From CAVZYN01 sp963779515 (GTDB lineage Bacteria; Pseudomonadota; Alphaproteobacteria; Rhizobiales; Hyphomicrobiaceae): a stretch of 64,000 nt of DNA. Position numbers and translations under genes: made by a program. The stretch is from the NCBI GenBank assembly GCA_963779515.1, contig CAVZYN010000002.1:558001-622000 (forward strand), in the 5' to 3' direction. Shown here one piece after another: positions 34,323 through 42,781 of this stretch. The notes below the pieces were generated by a model that was not told the origin of the DNA, searched no databases, and saw only the letters and a program-made list of their open reading frames with translations. The stretch's first letter is position 1, and every line of letters begins with the position of its first letter.

Positions 34323-35600
34323 ATGACCGCCATCGTCGACATCATCGGCCGCCAGATCCTCGACAGCCGCGGCAATCCGACGGTCGAAGTGGACGTCGTG
34401 CTGGAGGACGGCACGAAGGGACGTGCCGCGGTCCCGTCGGGCGCCTCGACCGGCGCGCACGAAGCCGTCGAACTCCGCGACGGCGACAAGACGAAGTATC
34501 TCGGCAAGGGCGTGCTGAAGGCGGTCGAGGCCGTCAACGGCGAGATCTACGATGCGCTCGGCGGCATGGATGCCGAAGACCAGCGCCGCATCGATCACGC
34601 GCTGCTGACGCTCGACGGCACCAAGAACAAGAGCCGGCTCGGCGCCAACGCCATCCTCGGTGTCTCGCTCGCCGTCGCGCATGCCGCGGCGCGCGGTCAC
34701 GCGAGCTTGCCGCTCTACCGCTACATCGGCGGCGCCAGCGCGCACATTCTGCCGGTGCCGATGATGAACATCATCAACGGCGGCGCGCATGCCGACAACC
34801 CGATCGACATCCAGGAATTCATGATCATGCCGGTCGGCGCGGCCACCTGTGCCGAGGCAATCCGCATCGGCGCCGAGATCTTCCACACCTTGAAGAAGAA
34901 CTTGAGCGATGCCGGGCACGGCACCAACGTCGGCGACGAGGGTGGGTTTGCGCCGAACCTCAAGAGCGCCGACGAGGCGCTGGGTTTCATCATGAAATCG
35001 ATCGAGAAAGCCGGCTACAAGCCGGGCGGCGACGTCATGCTGGCGCTCGATTGCGCCGCGACCGAGTTCTTCAAGGATGGCAAGTATCACCTCGAAGGCG
35101 AAGGCAAGACGCTCGATCCGGGCCAGATGGCCAAGTATCTCGCCGATCTCGTCGCGCGCTATCCCATCATCTCGATCGAAGACGGCATGTCGGAGGACGA
35201 CTGGGCCGGCTGGAAGGCGCTGACCGAACTCGTCGGCAAGAGGTGCCAGCTCGTCGGCGACGATCTGTTCGTCACCAACACCGAGCGCCTGTCGAAGGGG
35301 ATCAAAGAGGGGATCGCCAACTCGATCCTGGTGAAGGTCAATCAGATCGGCTCGCTGACCGAGACGCTCGACGCCGTCGATATGGCGCACCGGGCTCGCT
35401 ACACCGCCGTGATGTCGCATCGCTCGGGCGAGACGGAGGATTCGACGATCGCCGATCTCGCCGTCGCGACCAACTGCGGGCAGATCAAGACCGGCTCGCT
35501 GTCGCGCTCCGACCGCCTCGCGAAATACAATCAGCTGATCCGCATCGAGCAGGAATTGGGCGACGTCGCGCGCTACGCCGGCCGTGGGATCCTGCGGTAG
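34323..35600 (+). CDS. eno: Enolase
   Basis: Enolase (425 residues) converts 2-phosphoglycerate to phosphoenolpyruvate with Mg2+. GNPTVEVDVVLEDGTKGRAA, PSGASTGAHEAVELRD and MMNIINGGAHADNPIDIQEF are the substrate-loop segments. SIEDGMSEDDW holds metal-ligand residues, and ILVKVNQIGSLTETL includes the catalytic Lys and the enolase signature. LSRSDRLAKYNQLIRIEQEL ends the protein. It heads the eno, ftsB-like, pdhA, pdhB, pdhC order found across alphaproteobacteria. Confidence 0.98.
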   Translation: MTAIVDIIGRQILDSRGNPTVEVDVVLEDGTKGRAAVPSGASTGAHEAVELRDGDKTKYLGKGVLKAVEAVNGEIYDALGGMDAEDQRRIDHALLTLDGTKNKSRLGANAILGVSLAVAHAAARGHASLPLYRYIGGASAHILPVPMMNIINGGAHADNPIDIQEFMIMPVGAATCAEAIRIGAEIFHTLKKNLSDAGHGTNVGDEGGFAPNLKSADEALGFIMKSIEKAGYKPGGDVMLALDCAATEFFKDGKYHLEGEGKTLDPGQMAKYLADLVARYPIISIEDGMSEDDWAGWKALTELVGKRCQLVGDDLFVTNTERLSKGIKEGIANSILVKVNQIGSLTETLDAVDMAHRARYTAVMSHRSGETEDSTIADLAVATNCGQIKTGSLSRSDRLAKYNQLIRIEQELGDVARYAGRGILR

Positions 35601-35740
35601 CGATTTTCTGGTCTTTCTGCTGGCTCCCGTCCGAAATTGAACGGTGCTTTACTGGCGTTTAACCTCAGGCGTGTAAGTTGAAGGGGTTGGCCGCTTGTTT
35701 CGCTCGGGCCAGCCTCTCAGAGTTTTGCGTCTCGCATATC

Positions 35741-36058
35741 ATGAAGCATGGTCGTAAAGCCCGCTCCCGGCAGTTGCTCGTCACGCTTATGTGCTGCGGA
35801 GCACTTGGTTACTTTTCGGTGCATGCCATTCACGGGCGGCACGGTTTTGATGCGCGGTTTCGATTGATCGAACGCTCTCTGATTTTGGAGCAGGAGATCG
35901 CGCGCCTCGAGACCGTGCGGTCGCGCTTGGCGCGCGACGTCGCCCTGTTGAGCGCACACCCGCCGCATCGCGACTTGGTCGAGGAACTGGCTTTCGAACT
36001 GCTGGGGTTCGTGAGGGCCGGTGACGCCGTGCTAGTCAATGCGGGTCAGTCGCGCTGA
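35741..36058 (+). CDS. FtsB/DivIC-family septum formation protein
   Basis: A 105-residue protein with one hydrophobic segment (LLVTLMCCGALGYFSVHAIH) followed by a coiled-coil stretch (LIERSLILEQEIARLETVRS) and a short C-terminal domain (LVEELAFELLGFVRAGDAVL). This is the FtsB/DivIC layout; the family links FtsL and FtsQ at the division site. Start 35741 (MKHGRKARSRQ) gives the usual short cytoplasmic tail. An upstream frame extension to 35678 is less likely. Position between eno and pdhA is the typical place for this gene in the group. Confidence 0.85.
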   Translation: MKHGRKARSRQLLVTLMCCGALGYFSVHAIHGRHGFDARFRLIERSLILEQEIARLETVRSRLARDVALLSAHPPHRDLVEELAFELLGFVRAGDAVLVNAGQSR

Positions 36059-36293
36059 AAGCATAAAGTCGGCGCCGCTTTCCGCATGCAACGGTGCCAG
36101 AGCGCAGTTGCGAAATGAACAGATCCCGATTGCTGGTCAACCCCAAACCTTTCGAGTAGGTTCTAGGCTGAATTCCACGCCAATTCCCGGGCGGGCAGCA
36201 ATTTCGGTCGGTCGTGATCCGCGGTCTTGCGATTGTGGTGTGCGGTGTCGTCTTGGAGCCGGCCTAGGGATCGCCTCAGGAGGACAGCGCTTC

Positions 36294-37295
36294 ATGACGA
36301 GTTTGGCCAACGGCCGCCACCCCGCGCCCGCGTTCACCCGCGAGCAAGAACTCACTGCTTACCGCGAAATGTTGGCGATACGCCGCTTCGAGGAGAAGGC
36401 GGGGCAGCTTTATGGCATGGGGTTCATCGGCGGCTTCTGCCATCTCTACATCGGCCAGGAAGCAGTCGTGGTCGGCATGCAAATGGCGATCAAGCCTGGC
36501 GACCAGGTCATTACAACTTACCGCGATCACGGCCACATGCTCGCCTGCGGCATGGACGCCAAGGGCGTGATGGCAGAGCTGACCGGACGCCGCGGCGGCT
36601 ACAGCCGCGGCAAGGGCGGCTCTATGCATATGTTCTCCAAGGAAAAAGCATTCTATGGCGGCCACGGCATCGTCGGTGCCAACGTGCCGCTCGGCGCCGG
36701 CCTTGCGTTCGCCAACAAGTATCGCGGCAATGATCATGTCAGTCTCACATATTTCGGCGACGGTGCCGCCAACCAGGGCCAGGTCTACGAGACCTTCAAC
36801 ATGGCCAAGCTCTGGAAGCTTCCGGTGATTTTCATCATCGAGAACAACAAGTATGCGATGGGGACCGCGATCGAGCGCTCGTCGGCGACGACGGATTTTT
36901 CGCATCGCGGCGCCTCGTTCGATATCCCCGGTGAGCAGGTCGATGGCATGGATGTCCGCGCGGTCAAGGCCGTCGGCGACCGTGTCGTGAAATGGGTGCG
37001 CGAGGGCAATGGTCCCTACATCCTCGAGATGCTCACCTATCGCTATCGTGGCCATTCGATGAGCGATCCGGCGAAGTACCGCACGCGCGAAGAAGTCGAC
37101 AAGATGCGCGAGCAGCGCGATCCGATCGAGCAGGTGCGCGCGCGCCTCTTGGGCGGCGGTCTTGCGACCGAGGACGAATTGAAGGCGATCGACGGCAAAA
37201 TTCGCGACGTCGTGAATGCCGCCGCCGAATTCGCGCAGAACGATCCCGAGCCCGATCCGAGCGAGCTTTGGACGGATGTGCTTCTGCCAGCCTGA
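36294..37295 (+). CDS. pdhA: Pyruvate dehydrogenase E1 component, alpha subunit
   Basis: A 333-residue E1-alpha of the alpha2beta2 pyruvate dehydrogenase. It decarboxylates pyruvate with thiamine diphosphate and passes the hydroxyethyl group to the lipoyl arm. The ThDP/Mg motif GDGAANQGQVYETFNMAKLW is present, as is the phosphorylation-loop region YRYRGHSMSDPAKYRTREE (regulated in mitochondria, here only structural). Start 36294 has AGGAGGA (36278-36284) upstream. A longer frame to 36039 overlaps ftsB and is rejected. Confidence 0.97.
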   Translation: MTSLANGRHPAPAFTREQELTAYREMLAIRRFEEKAGQLYGMGFIGGFCHLYIGQEAVVVGMQMAIKPGDQVITTYRDHGHMLACGMDAKGVMAELTGRRGGYSRGKGGSMHMFSKEKAFYGGHGIVGANVPLGAGLAFANKYRGNDHVSLTYFGDGAANQGQVYETFNMAKLWKLPVIFIIENNKYAMGTAIERSSATTDFSHRGASFDIPGEQVDGMDVRAVKAVGDRVVKWVREGNGPYILEMLTYRYRGHSMSDPAKYRTREEVDKMREQRDPIEQVRARLLGGGLATEDELKAIDGKIRDVVNAAAEFAQNDPEPDPSELWTDVLLPA

Positions 37296-37340
37296 GATTT
37301 TTCGTTCCTGCGGGATCGAAGCAATAGCGAAGAGAGTACG

Positions 37341-38723
37341 ATGCCCACCCAAATTCTGATGCCCGCGCTGTCTCCGACGATGGAGGAAGGTAAGCTCGCC
37401 AAATGGCTCGTCGCCGAGGGCAAGAAGATCAAACCCGGAGATATCATCGCCGAGATCGAGACGGATAAGGCGACGATGGAGGTCGAGGCGATCGACGAGG
37501 GCGTTGTCTCGAAAATCCTGATCGCTGCCGGAACCGAGGGCGTGAAGGTCAACACACCGATCGCCGTGATCCTGGCCGATGGCGAGACCGCATCAGGTGC
37601 CGCACCGTCACGCAGCGATGGCGCCGCTGCCGCCGCGGCACCCATAGCCGCGGCACCAGCAGCTGCGTCCCGTCCGCCCGTCGCGGCGGCTCAACCGGTG
37701 GCCGCAACTGTCACGTCCATGGCCGATGAAACAGCGGGCCTCGAGATGATCACGCAGACGATGCGCGAAGCGCTGCGCGATGGCATGGCGGAAGAGATGC
37801 GCCGCGATCCGGATGTGCTGCTCATGGGTGAAGAGGTCGCGCAATACCAGGGTGCGTATAAAGTCAGTCAAGGTTTGCTCGATGAATTCGGTGCCAAGCG
37901 CGTCATCGACACGCCGATCACCGAACAGGGCTTTGCCGGCATTGGCGTCGGCGCGGCGTTCGCGGGCCTGAAACCGATCGTCGAGTTCATGACGTGGAAT
38001 TTCGCGATGCAGGCCGTCGATCAAATCATCAACTCGGCCGCCAAGACGCTCTACATGGGCGGTGGTCAGCTCGGCTGCCCCATCGTGTTTCGGGGTCCCA
38101 ACGGCGCGGCGGCACGCGTTGCGGCCCAGCACTCGCAATGCTTTTCGGCCTGGTATGCGCACATCCCGGGTCTGAAAGTCGTGTGCCCCTCGAACCCGGC
38201 CGACGCCAAGGGGTTGCTCAAGGCCGCGATCCGCGATCCCAATCCCGTGCTCGTGCTCGAGAATGAGATGCTCTACGGCACCAGCGGTCCGGTGCCGAAA
38301 AGCGCCGACTGGATTGTGCCGATCGGCAAGGCCCGGATCGTGCGCGAAGGCCGGCACTGTACGGTCGTTTCGTTCGCGCGCGGCATGCACTATGCGAACG
38401 CGGCCGCCGAACAGTTGGCCAAGGAGGGGATCGAGTGCGAGGTGATCGACCTGCGCTCGCTCCGGCCAATCGACATGGACACGATCATCGCCTCGATCAA
38501 GAAAACCAATCGTCTGGTGACGGTGGAAGAGGCCTGGCCAGTGTGTTCGGTTGGCTCCGAAATCTGCGCGCAAGCGGCAATCCAGGCGTTCGACTATCTC
38601 GACGCCCCGCCGGCGAAGGTCAACGGCGCCGACGTGCCCATGCCCTATGCGGCCAACCTCGAAAAGCTGGCGCTGCCGAGCGCCGACCAAGTCGTCGCGG
38701 CAGTCAAAAGCGTGTGTGCGTGA
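37341..38723 (+). CDS. pdhB: Pyruvate dehydrogenase E1 beta subunit with N-terminal lipoyl domain
   Basis: A 460-residue protein. Residues 1-80 are a complete lipoyl domain with the lipoyl Lys in EIETDKATMEVEAIDEG. An Ala/Pro-rich linker (residues about 85-135) follows, then a normal E1-beta domain: TMREALRDGMAEEMRRDPDV, EEVAQYQGAYKVSQGL, FRGPNGAAARVAAQHSQCF, and VTVEEAWPVCSVGSEICA near the end. Lipoylated E1-beta is a known feature of alphaproteobacteria such as Sinorhizobium and Zymomonas. Its lipoyl domain is very like that of pdhC downstream. Confidence 0.97.
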   Translation: MPTQILMPALSPTMEEGKLAKWLVAEGKKIKPGDIIAEIETDKATMEVEAIDEGVVSKILIAAGTEGVKVNTPIAVILADGETASGAAPSRSDGAAAAAAPIAAAPAAASRPPVAAAQPVAATVTSMADETAGLEMITQTMREALRDGMAEEMRRDPDVLLMGEEVAQYQGAYKVSQGLLDEFGAKRVIDTPITEQGFAGIGVGAAFAGLKPIVEFMTWNFAMQAVDQIINSAAKTLYMGGGQLGCPIVFRGPNGAAARVAAQHSQCFSAWYAHIPGLKVVCPSNPADAKGLLKAAIRDPNPVLVLENEMLYGTSGPVPKSADWIVPIGKARIVREGRHCTVVSFARGMHYANAAAEQLAKEGIECEVIDLRSLRPIDMDTIIASIKKTNRLVTVEEAWPVCSVGSEICAQAAIQAFDYLDAPPAKVNGADVPMPYAANLEKLALPSADQVVAAVKSVCA

Positions 38724-38772
38724 GGTGCTGACCGGTGTCGATAGTCGTGGCAGGACGAGGTAGTGTATAGGC

Positions 38773-39357
38773 ATGGTTCAAAAGGCCTCCAAGACCGCGA
38801 CCACTGCCGACCTGGAAAAGGTCCCGCCCCATCTCGTGGCGGAGATCGTGTTTGGCACGCTCGAAGTGCATCCGCGGCCGGCCCCGCGGCACGCAACGGC
38901 CAGTCTCGCGCTTGGAGGGAAACTCGCGGAGCCTTTTCAGAGCGGTGAGGGCGGTCCGGGAGGCTGGGTCTTCATGGCTGAGCCCGAGCTCCACTTGGGG
39001 CCGCACGTCATCGTTCCAGATCTGGCGGGCTGGCGGCGTGATCGCATGCCGCGAATGCCGGAGACGGCGTTCGTGGAAACGGCGCCAGATTGGGTTTGCG
39101 AACTGTTGTCGCCTTCAACTGAGCGATTGGACCGTGGCCCAAAGCGACGCATCTATGCGACTTACGGTGTTGGTCATCTCTGGCATCTCGATCCAGTCGC
39201 CAAGCTTCTCGAGGTTTTCGAACTGCGCGATGCCCAATGGGTACTGTTCGAGAGCTACGCTGACGGCGATGCAGTCAAGGCGCCTCCTTTCGACGCCATT
39301 GCGTTCCCCCTCGCCGCATTGTGGCCCCTTGATCCTCCGCCCACCGAACAAGTTTGA
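38773..39357 (+). CDS. Uma2/DUF820-family putative restriction-endonuclease-fold protein
   Basis: A 194-residue protein of the Uma2 family (PD-(D/E)xK-like fold). EIVFGTLEVHPRPAPRHATA is the N-terminal beta-hairpin. HVIVPDLAGWRRDRMP carries the P-D motif, and APDWVCELLSPSTERLDRGP carries the E-x-(x)-S-P-S-T-x-x-x-D signature with the catalytic Glu and the Lys-containing follow-up KRRIYATYGV. The catalytic set looks complete. No target or partner is known. It sits between pdhB (49 bases) and pdhC (13 bases), an unusual place. Confidence 0.85.
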   Translation: MVQKASKTATTADLEKVPPHLVAEIVFGTLEVHPRPAPRHATASLALGGKLAEPFQSGEGGPGGWVFMAEPELHLGPHVIVPDLAGWRRDRMPRMPETAFVETAPDWVCELLSPSTERLDRGPKRRIYATYGVGHLWHLDPVAKLLEVFELRDAQWVLFESYADGDAVKAPPFDAIAFPLAALWPLDPPPTEQV

Positions 39358-39370
39358 CCGGGACCTGCTC

Positions 39371-40729
39371 ATGCCCACTCAGATTCTGATGCCTGCGCTG
39401 TCGCCAACGATGGAAGAGGGCAAGCTCGCCAAGTGGCTCGTCAAGGAAGGCGAGACGGTGAAGCCTGGGAAGGTCATCGCCGAGATCGAGACCGACAAGG
39501 CAACGATGGAAGTCGAAGCCATCGACGACGGCGTCGTGGGCCAGATCTTGATTGCGGCCGGGACGGAAGGCGTGAAGGTCAATACGCCGATCGCGATCCT
39601 GCTGGCGGATGGCGAGAAGGCGGGTGCCGTACAGCCTGCAAAGCCGGCGCCTCCGAAGCCTGCTGCCGCCGCGACGAATGCCAGCGTGCAGACGCCAACA
39701 CCGCCGTCACCGGCGGCGCGGCCAATGCCGGCACCAGCTGCGGCAGCAGCGCCCGCCGCGACGCCCAATGGTCACGCGGCCGCCCGGATTTTCGCCTCGC
39801 CGCTCGCAAAGCGCCTCGCGAAGGAGTCAGGTATCGAACTTGCGGCGTTGCAGGGCTCGGGGCCGCACGGCCGCATCGTTCAGCGCGACATCGAGAAGGC
39901 GAAAACGTCAGGTGCAACGCCGCTCAAGGCGGTGGCGTCCGCCACCGGAAAGGCGGTCGCGACGCAGTCGCCTAGCGCGCTCGCCGTCGCTGCGATGCCT
40001 GACGACAAAATCCTCGCGCTGTACGAGACGGGCAGTTACGACGTGCTGCCGCACGATGGCATGCGCCGGGTGATCGCCCAGCGTCTGACGCAGTCGAAGC
40101 AAACCGTTCCGCATTTCTATCTGTCGCTCGATTGCCGCCTCGATGATTTGCTGAAAGCACGCGAACGCATTAACGCTGCAAGCCCGAAAGACGGGCCGCG
40201 CGCTTACAAGCTGTCGGTCAATGATTTTATCATCAAAGCGCTGGCGCTGGCACTGCAGCGCGTCCCGGCGGCCAATGCGTCATGGACGGAAGGCGGCATG
40301 CTGCGCCATCGCCACTCCGACGTCGGCGTCGCGGTTGCCGTCGAGGGTGGCCTTTTCACGCCCATCATCCGGCATGCGGAGCTGAAGACGCTCGGTGAAA
40401 TCTCCAATGAGATGAAGGATATGGCGGAGCGGGCGCGCAAGCGCCGCCTTGCACCGCATGAGTATCAGGGTGGCACCACCTCGATCTCGAACCTCGGCAT
40501 GTTTGGGATCAAGAGTTTTGACGCGGTGATCAACCCACCGCATGCGACGATCCTGGCGGTTGGCGCCGGCGAGAAGCGGCCGGTCGTTGCGGGCGACAAA
40601 CTCGAAATCGGCACGATCATGAGTTGCACGCTGTCGTGCGATCACCGTGTCGTCGATGGGGCGCTGGGGGCTGAACTGCTGAACGCGTTCAAACTTCTGA
40701 TCGAGGACCCGGTGCGGATGCTGGTCTGA
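39371..40729 (+). CDS. pdhC: Pyruvate dehydrogenase E2, dihydrolipoamide acetyltransferase
   Basis: A 452-residue E2. Residues 1-80 are a lipoyl domain (Lys in EIETDKATMEVEAIDDG). A long Ala/Pro linker follows. Residues about 140-180 (RIFASPLAKRLAKESGIELA, GSGPHGRIVQRDIE) are the peripheral-subunit binding domain. The remainder is the catalytic domain ending with DHRVVDGALGAELLNAFK (catalytic His and Asp of H-x-x-x-D-G). It forms the core of the complex and transfers acetyl to CoA. Start 39371 is the ATG matching the lipoyl N-terminus MPTQILMPALSPTMEEG. The longer frame to 38852 covers the Uma2 gene and is rejected. Confidence 0.97.
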   Translation: MPTQILMPALSPTMEEGKLAKWLVKEGETVKPGKVIAEIETDKATMEVEAIDDGVVGQILIAAGTEGVKVNTPIAILLADGEKAGAVQPAKPAPPKPAAAATNASVQTPTPPSPAARPMPAPAAAAAPAATPNGHAAARIFASPLAKRLAKESGIELAALQGSGPHGRIVQRDIEKAKTSGATPLKAVASATGKAVATQSPSALAVAAMPDDKILALYETGSYDVLPHDGMRRVIAQRLTQSKQTVPHFYLSLDCRLDDLLKARERINAASPKDGPRAYKLSVNDFIIKALALALQRVPAANASWTEGGMLRHRHSDVGVAVAVEGGLFTPIIRHAELKTLGEISNEMKDMAERARKRRLAPHEYQGGTTSISNLGMFGIKSFDAVINPPHATILAVGAGEKRPVVAGDKLEIGTIMSCTLSCDHRVVDGALGAELLNAFKLLIEDPVRMLV

Positions 40730-40952
40730 CGCCATCGCTGCCTCATCGGTTGTTCGGGATCCGTAGTTCGAGGCTCCCCTGTGGCGCGGAGGCCACGACC
40801 GTCTGTTTTCCCCATATTCCGGCACGGTTCCGCCATAGTTCCTGTGTCTCACTGCCCGCGTGCCGTTGCGGCCGGGGGGCCTGCACGGCACAAAGGCTCA
40901 ATCCGTGGTCGGGGCAATCGACTGCTCGGATATATTGTTTTGGGGGACATCC

Positions 40953-41435
40953 ATGCTCACTTCCACTCGTTCCATGTTTGTTGTCGCAATGCTTGGCCTT
41001 GCCGTTGCAGGCTGCGCCAGCAGCGATGGCTCGGACGGCCTGTTTTCGACGGCCTCGACCGCACCGGCTTCCACTGAAGCAAAGGTCGATCCGGCCTGCG
41101 TCACGCTGACATCGCAAATCGACGGCGTGAAGAAAGAAGGCATCGTCGACAAGGTCGAAAAGGCCGCGATGAAGAAATACACGATGACACCGGCGGATTT
41201 TGCCAAGGCGGATCAACTCAACAAGCTCAACGCCAACTATCAGGCAAAATGCGGAACGGTGACGCCGCGGACGACGACGGCGGCCCTGTCATCGACACCA
41301 CCGCCAGCGGCCGCGCCTGCCAAAGCGGCGGCTCCCGCTGCCGCAGCGGCGGCCAAGGCGCCAGCCGCAGCGGTCGCTGCGGCACCAGCTGCGAAAGCTG
41401 CTGTGACGGCTGCTCCGGTCGCCAAAACAAATTGA
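40953..41435 (+). CDS. Small lipoprotein with a Cys-bounded helical domain and an Ala/Pro tail
   Basis: A 160-residue lipoprotein. The signal ends in LAVAGC (lipobox), and the mature protein starts CASSDGSDG. Residues about 50-105 form a helical unit bounded by two Cys (DPACVTLTSQIDGVKKEGIV to NANYQAKC). A low-complexity Ala/Pro/Lys tail ends TAAPVAKTN. GGGGGAC is placed properly before the start. The next gene has the same Cys-bounded unit without the tail. Function unknown; the tail could span to the cell wall. Confidence 0.75.
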   Translation: MLTSTRSMFVVAMLGLAVAGCASSDGSDGLFSTASTAPASTEAKVDPACVTLTSQIDGVKKEGIVDKVEKAAMKKYTMTPADFAKADQLNKLNANYQAKCGTVTPRTTTAALSSTPPPAAAPAKAAAPAAAAAAKAPAAAVAAAPAAKAAVTAAPVAKTN

Positions 41436-41452
41436 CGTGACATAAACGCAGA

Positions 41453-41484
41453 TTGGGCCGGCGTGGCTTGCCGCACCGGCCCAA
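41453..41484. repeat. Inverted repeat between the two small lipoprotein genes
   Basis: Arms TTGGGCCGG (41453-41461) and CCGGCCCAA (41476-41484) are perfect, with partial pairing inside. There is no T run, so it may be an attenuator or RNA-stabilising hairpin rather than a strong terminator. Confidence 0.55.
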
Positions 41485-41524
41485 ATCATATTCACAGATG
41501 CCAAATACGCGACAGAAGCGGGAG

Positions 41525-41827
41525 ATGATCTTGGCTCATCTGAATTTCAAAGGGTGCGGATTTGCTTTGGGTCTCGCGGTGCTGTCAGCCCTCGGCGGCT
41601 GCGCCGACGGGCAAGGCGGGACAGGCGGCGATCCAGGCGCACGGCCGTTAGCCTCGGGTCAGTCCTGCCAAAGTCTGCGGGCCGAGCTGAACAAAATGGA
41701 TTCGCAGGGCGCCCAAGGCAAAGTCGAGCGCGCCAGCAAGGGCAAGGTCGATCCGGCGACACAGGCCGTGGCGGATCGCTACAATGGATTGCTGAACCAA
41801 TACCTGGGTGCACGCTGTCATGCGTGA
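41525..41827 (+). CDS. Small lipoprotein, paralogue of the preceding gene
   Basis: A 100-residue lipoprotein: the signal ends LSALGGC, followed by a Gly-rich spacer (ADGQGGTGGDPGARPLASGQ) and a Cys-bounded helical unit (SCQSLRAELNKMDSQGAQGK to LNQYLGARC). The unit aligns with residues about 50-105 of the preceding lipoprotein at both Cys, at K-V-E-(K/R)-A, at A-D-x-x-N-x-L, and at the final Y-x-A-(K/R)-C. Start choice is uncertain: ATG 41498, ATG 41525 and TTG 41531 are possible, and GGGAG is spaced best for the TTG. A terminator follows. Confidence 0.65.
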   Translation: MILAHLNFKGCGFALGLAVLSALGGCADGQGGTGGDPGARPLASGQSCQSLRAELNKMDSQGAQGKVERASKGKVDPATQAVADRYNGLLNQYLGARCHA

Positions 41828-41885
41828 GTTCGGGCACGCATGAGTTCAGGCCCTTGGCAGCAGGGGCAAAGTTGGCTTCACTCTC

Positions 41886-41915
41886 AGGGCCCCGGTCGAT
41901 CCGGGGCCCTTTCTC
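41886..41915 (+). terminator. Rho-independent terminator after the second small lipoprotein gene
   Basis: 10-bp stem AGGGCCCCGG / CCGGGGCCCT with a 5-nt loop, followed by TTCTC. It separates the lipoprotein pair from the dioxygenase and peptide transporter run. Confidence 0.75.
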
Positions 41916-41941
41916 ATGACCGGTAGGCCGCGGAGTGTCCA

Positions 41942-42751
41942 ATGACTAAACTGAGCGATACCGAGATTGCAGTCTATCGCCGCGATGGATATGTCGTGCC
42001 GTCCTTCCGGCTCGCCACGGACAAAGTCGATCGGCTGCGCGCAACACTCGACAAGCTCATTGCCGACAACCCGGATGTCAGGCCGGAAAAACTCGTCTCG
42101 GCGCACGTGGACGGCGACAACGGCGAAGGCGTCAAAGGTTCCACCGATTTTCTCCGCCTCGCCCAGGATCCGGACATCATCGATCTCGTCGCAGGCGTCC
42201 TCGGTCCCGACGTGATCCTGTGGGGCTGCCATGTGTTCTGCAAGCCGGGGGGCACGGGGTACGAAACGCCCTGGCATCAGGACGGTCACTATTGGCCGAT
42301 CAGGCCGCTTGCGACATGTACCGCTTGGGTGGCGCTTGATCGCTCGGACAAGGAGAACGGTTGTCTGCGCGTCATTCCCCGATCGCACACCGGGAAACAG
42401 CTGCACGAGCATCTGCACGAGGATCGCACCGATCTCGTCCTCAACCAGCGCATGGCCGCTGGCGCGTTCGACGAAGCCGACGCCGTCGATCTCGAACTCG
42501 AGCCCGGACAAATGTCGTTGCACGACGTTTACATGATCCATGGTGCGGCGGCCAATACGTCGCCACGGCGCCGGGCGGGGGTTGCGTTGCGCTACATGCC
42601 AGCAACGTCGCTGTTCGACCGGAGCTTGAAGCCGCACGATGGCAAGACCGGCGTTCCCGTCCAATTCGCAACGCGGCCCCTGTGGCTGGTGCGCGGCGAG
42701 GATCGCACCGGAAAGAACGATTTCACGATTGGGCACCGGCGTGCGCCATGA
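41942..42751 (+). CDS. PhyH-family Fe(II)/2-oxoglutarate dioxygenase
   Basis: A 269-residue phytanoyl-CoA dioxygenase-like protein. The iron ligands are likely His and Asp in PWHQDGHYWPI and the distal His in HDVYMIHGAAANTSPRRRAG, whose Arg would bind 2-oxoglutarate. The N-terminus YRRDGYVVPSF is typical. It hydroxylates an unknown small molecule in the cytoplasm. GGAG lies six bases upstream of the start. It is the first gene of a co-directional run with a peptide-type ABC transporter, which suggests that a transported compound is modified. Confidence 0.85.
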   Translation: MTKLSDTEIAVYRRDGYVVPSFRLATDKVDRLRATLDKLIADNPDVRPEKLVSAHVDGDNGEGVKGSTDFLRLAQDPDIIDLVAGVLGPDVILWGCHVFCKPGGTGYETPWHQDGHYWPIRPLATCTAWVALDRSDKENGCLRVIPRSHTGKQLHEHLHEDRTDLVLNQRMAAGAFDEADAVDLELEPGQMSLHDVYMIHGAAANTSPRRRAGVALRYMPATSLFDRSLKPHDGKTGVPVQFATRPLWLVRGEDRTGKNDFTIGHRRAP

Positions 42752-42781
42752 TCCGCAGATCGCACCAGAAGGACTGACAGC

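Noticed and set aside
34281..35420. Long minus-strand frame of 379 codons opposite enolase
   Set aside because: Shadow of a certain gene in high-GC DNA; composition is Arg/Asp/His-rich and no domain is seen.
41300..41435. Ala/Pro codon-rich stretch as a DNA repeat
   Set aside because: It is the low-complexity tail of the lipoprotein; codons vary and no exact repeat unit is present.
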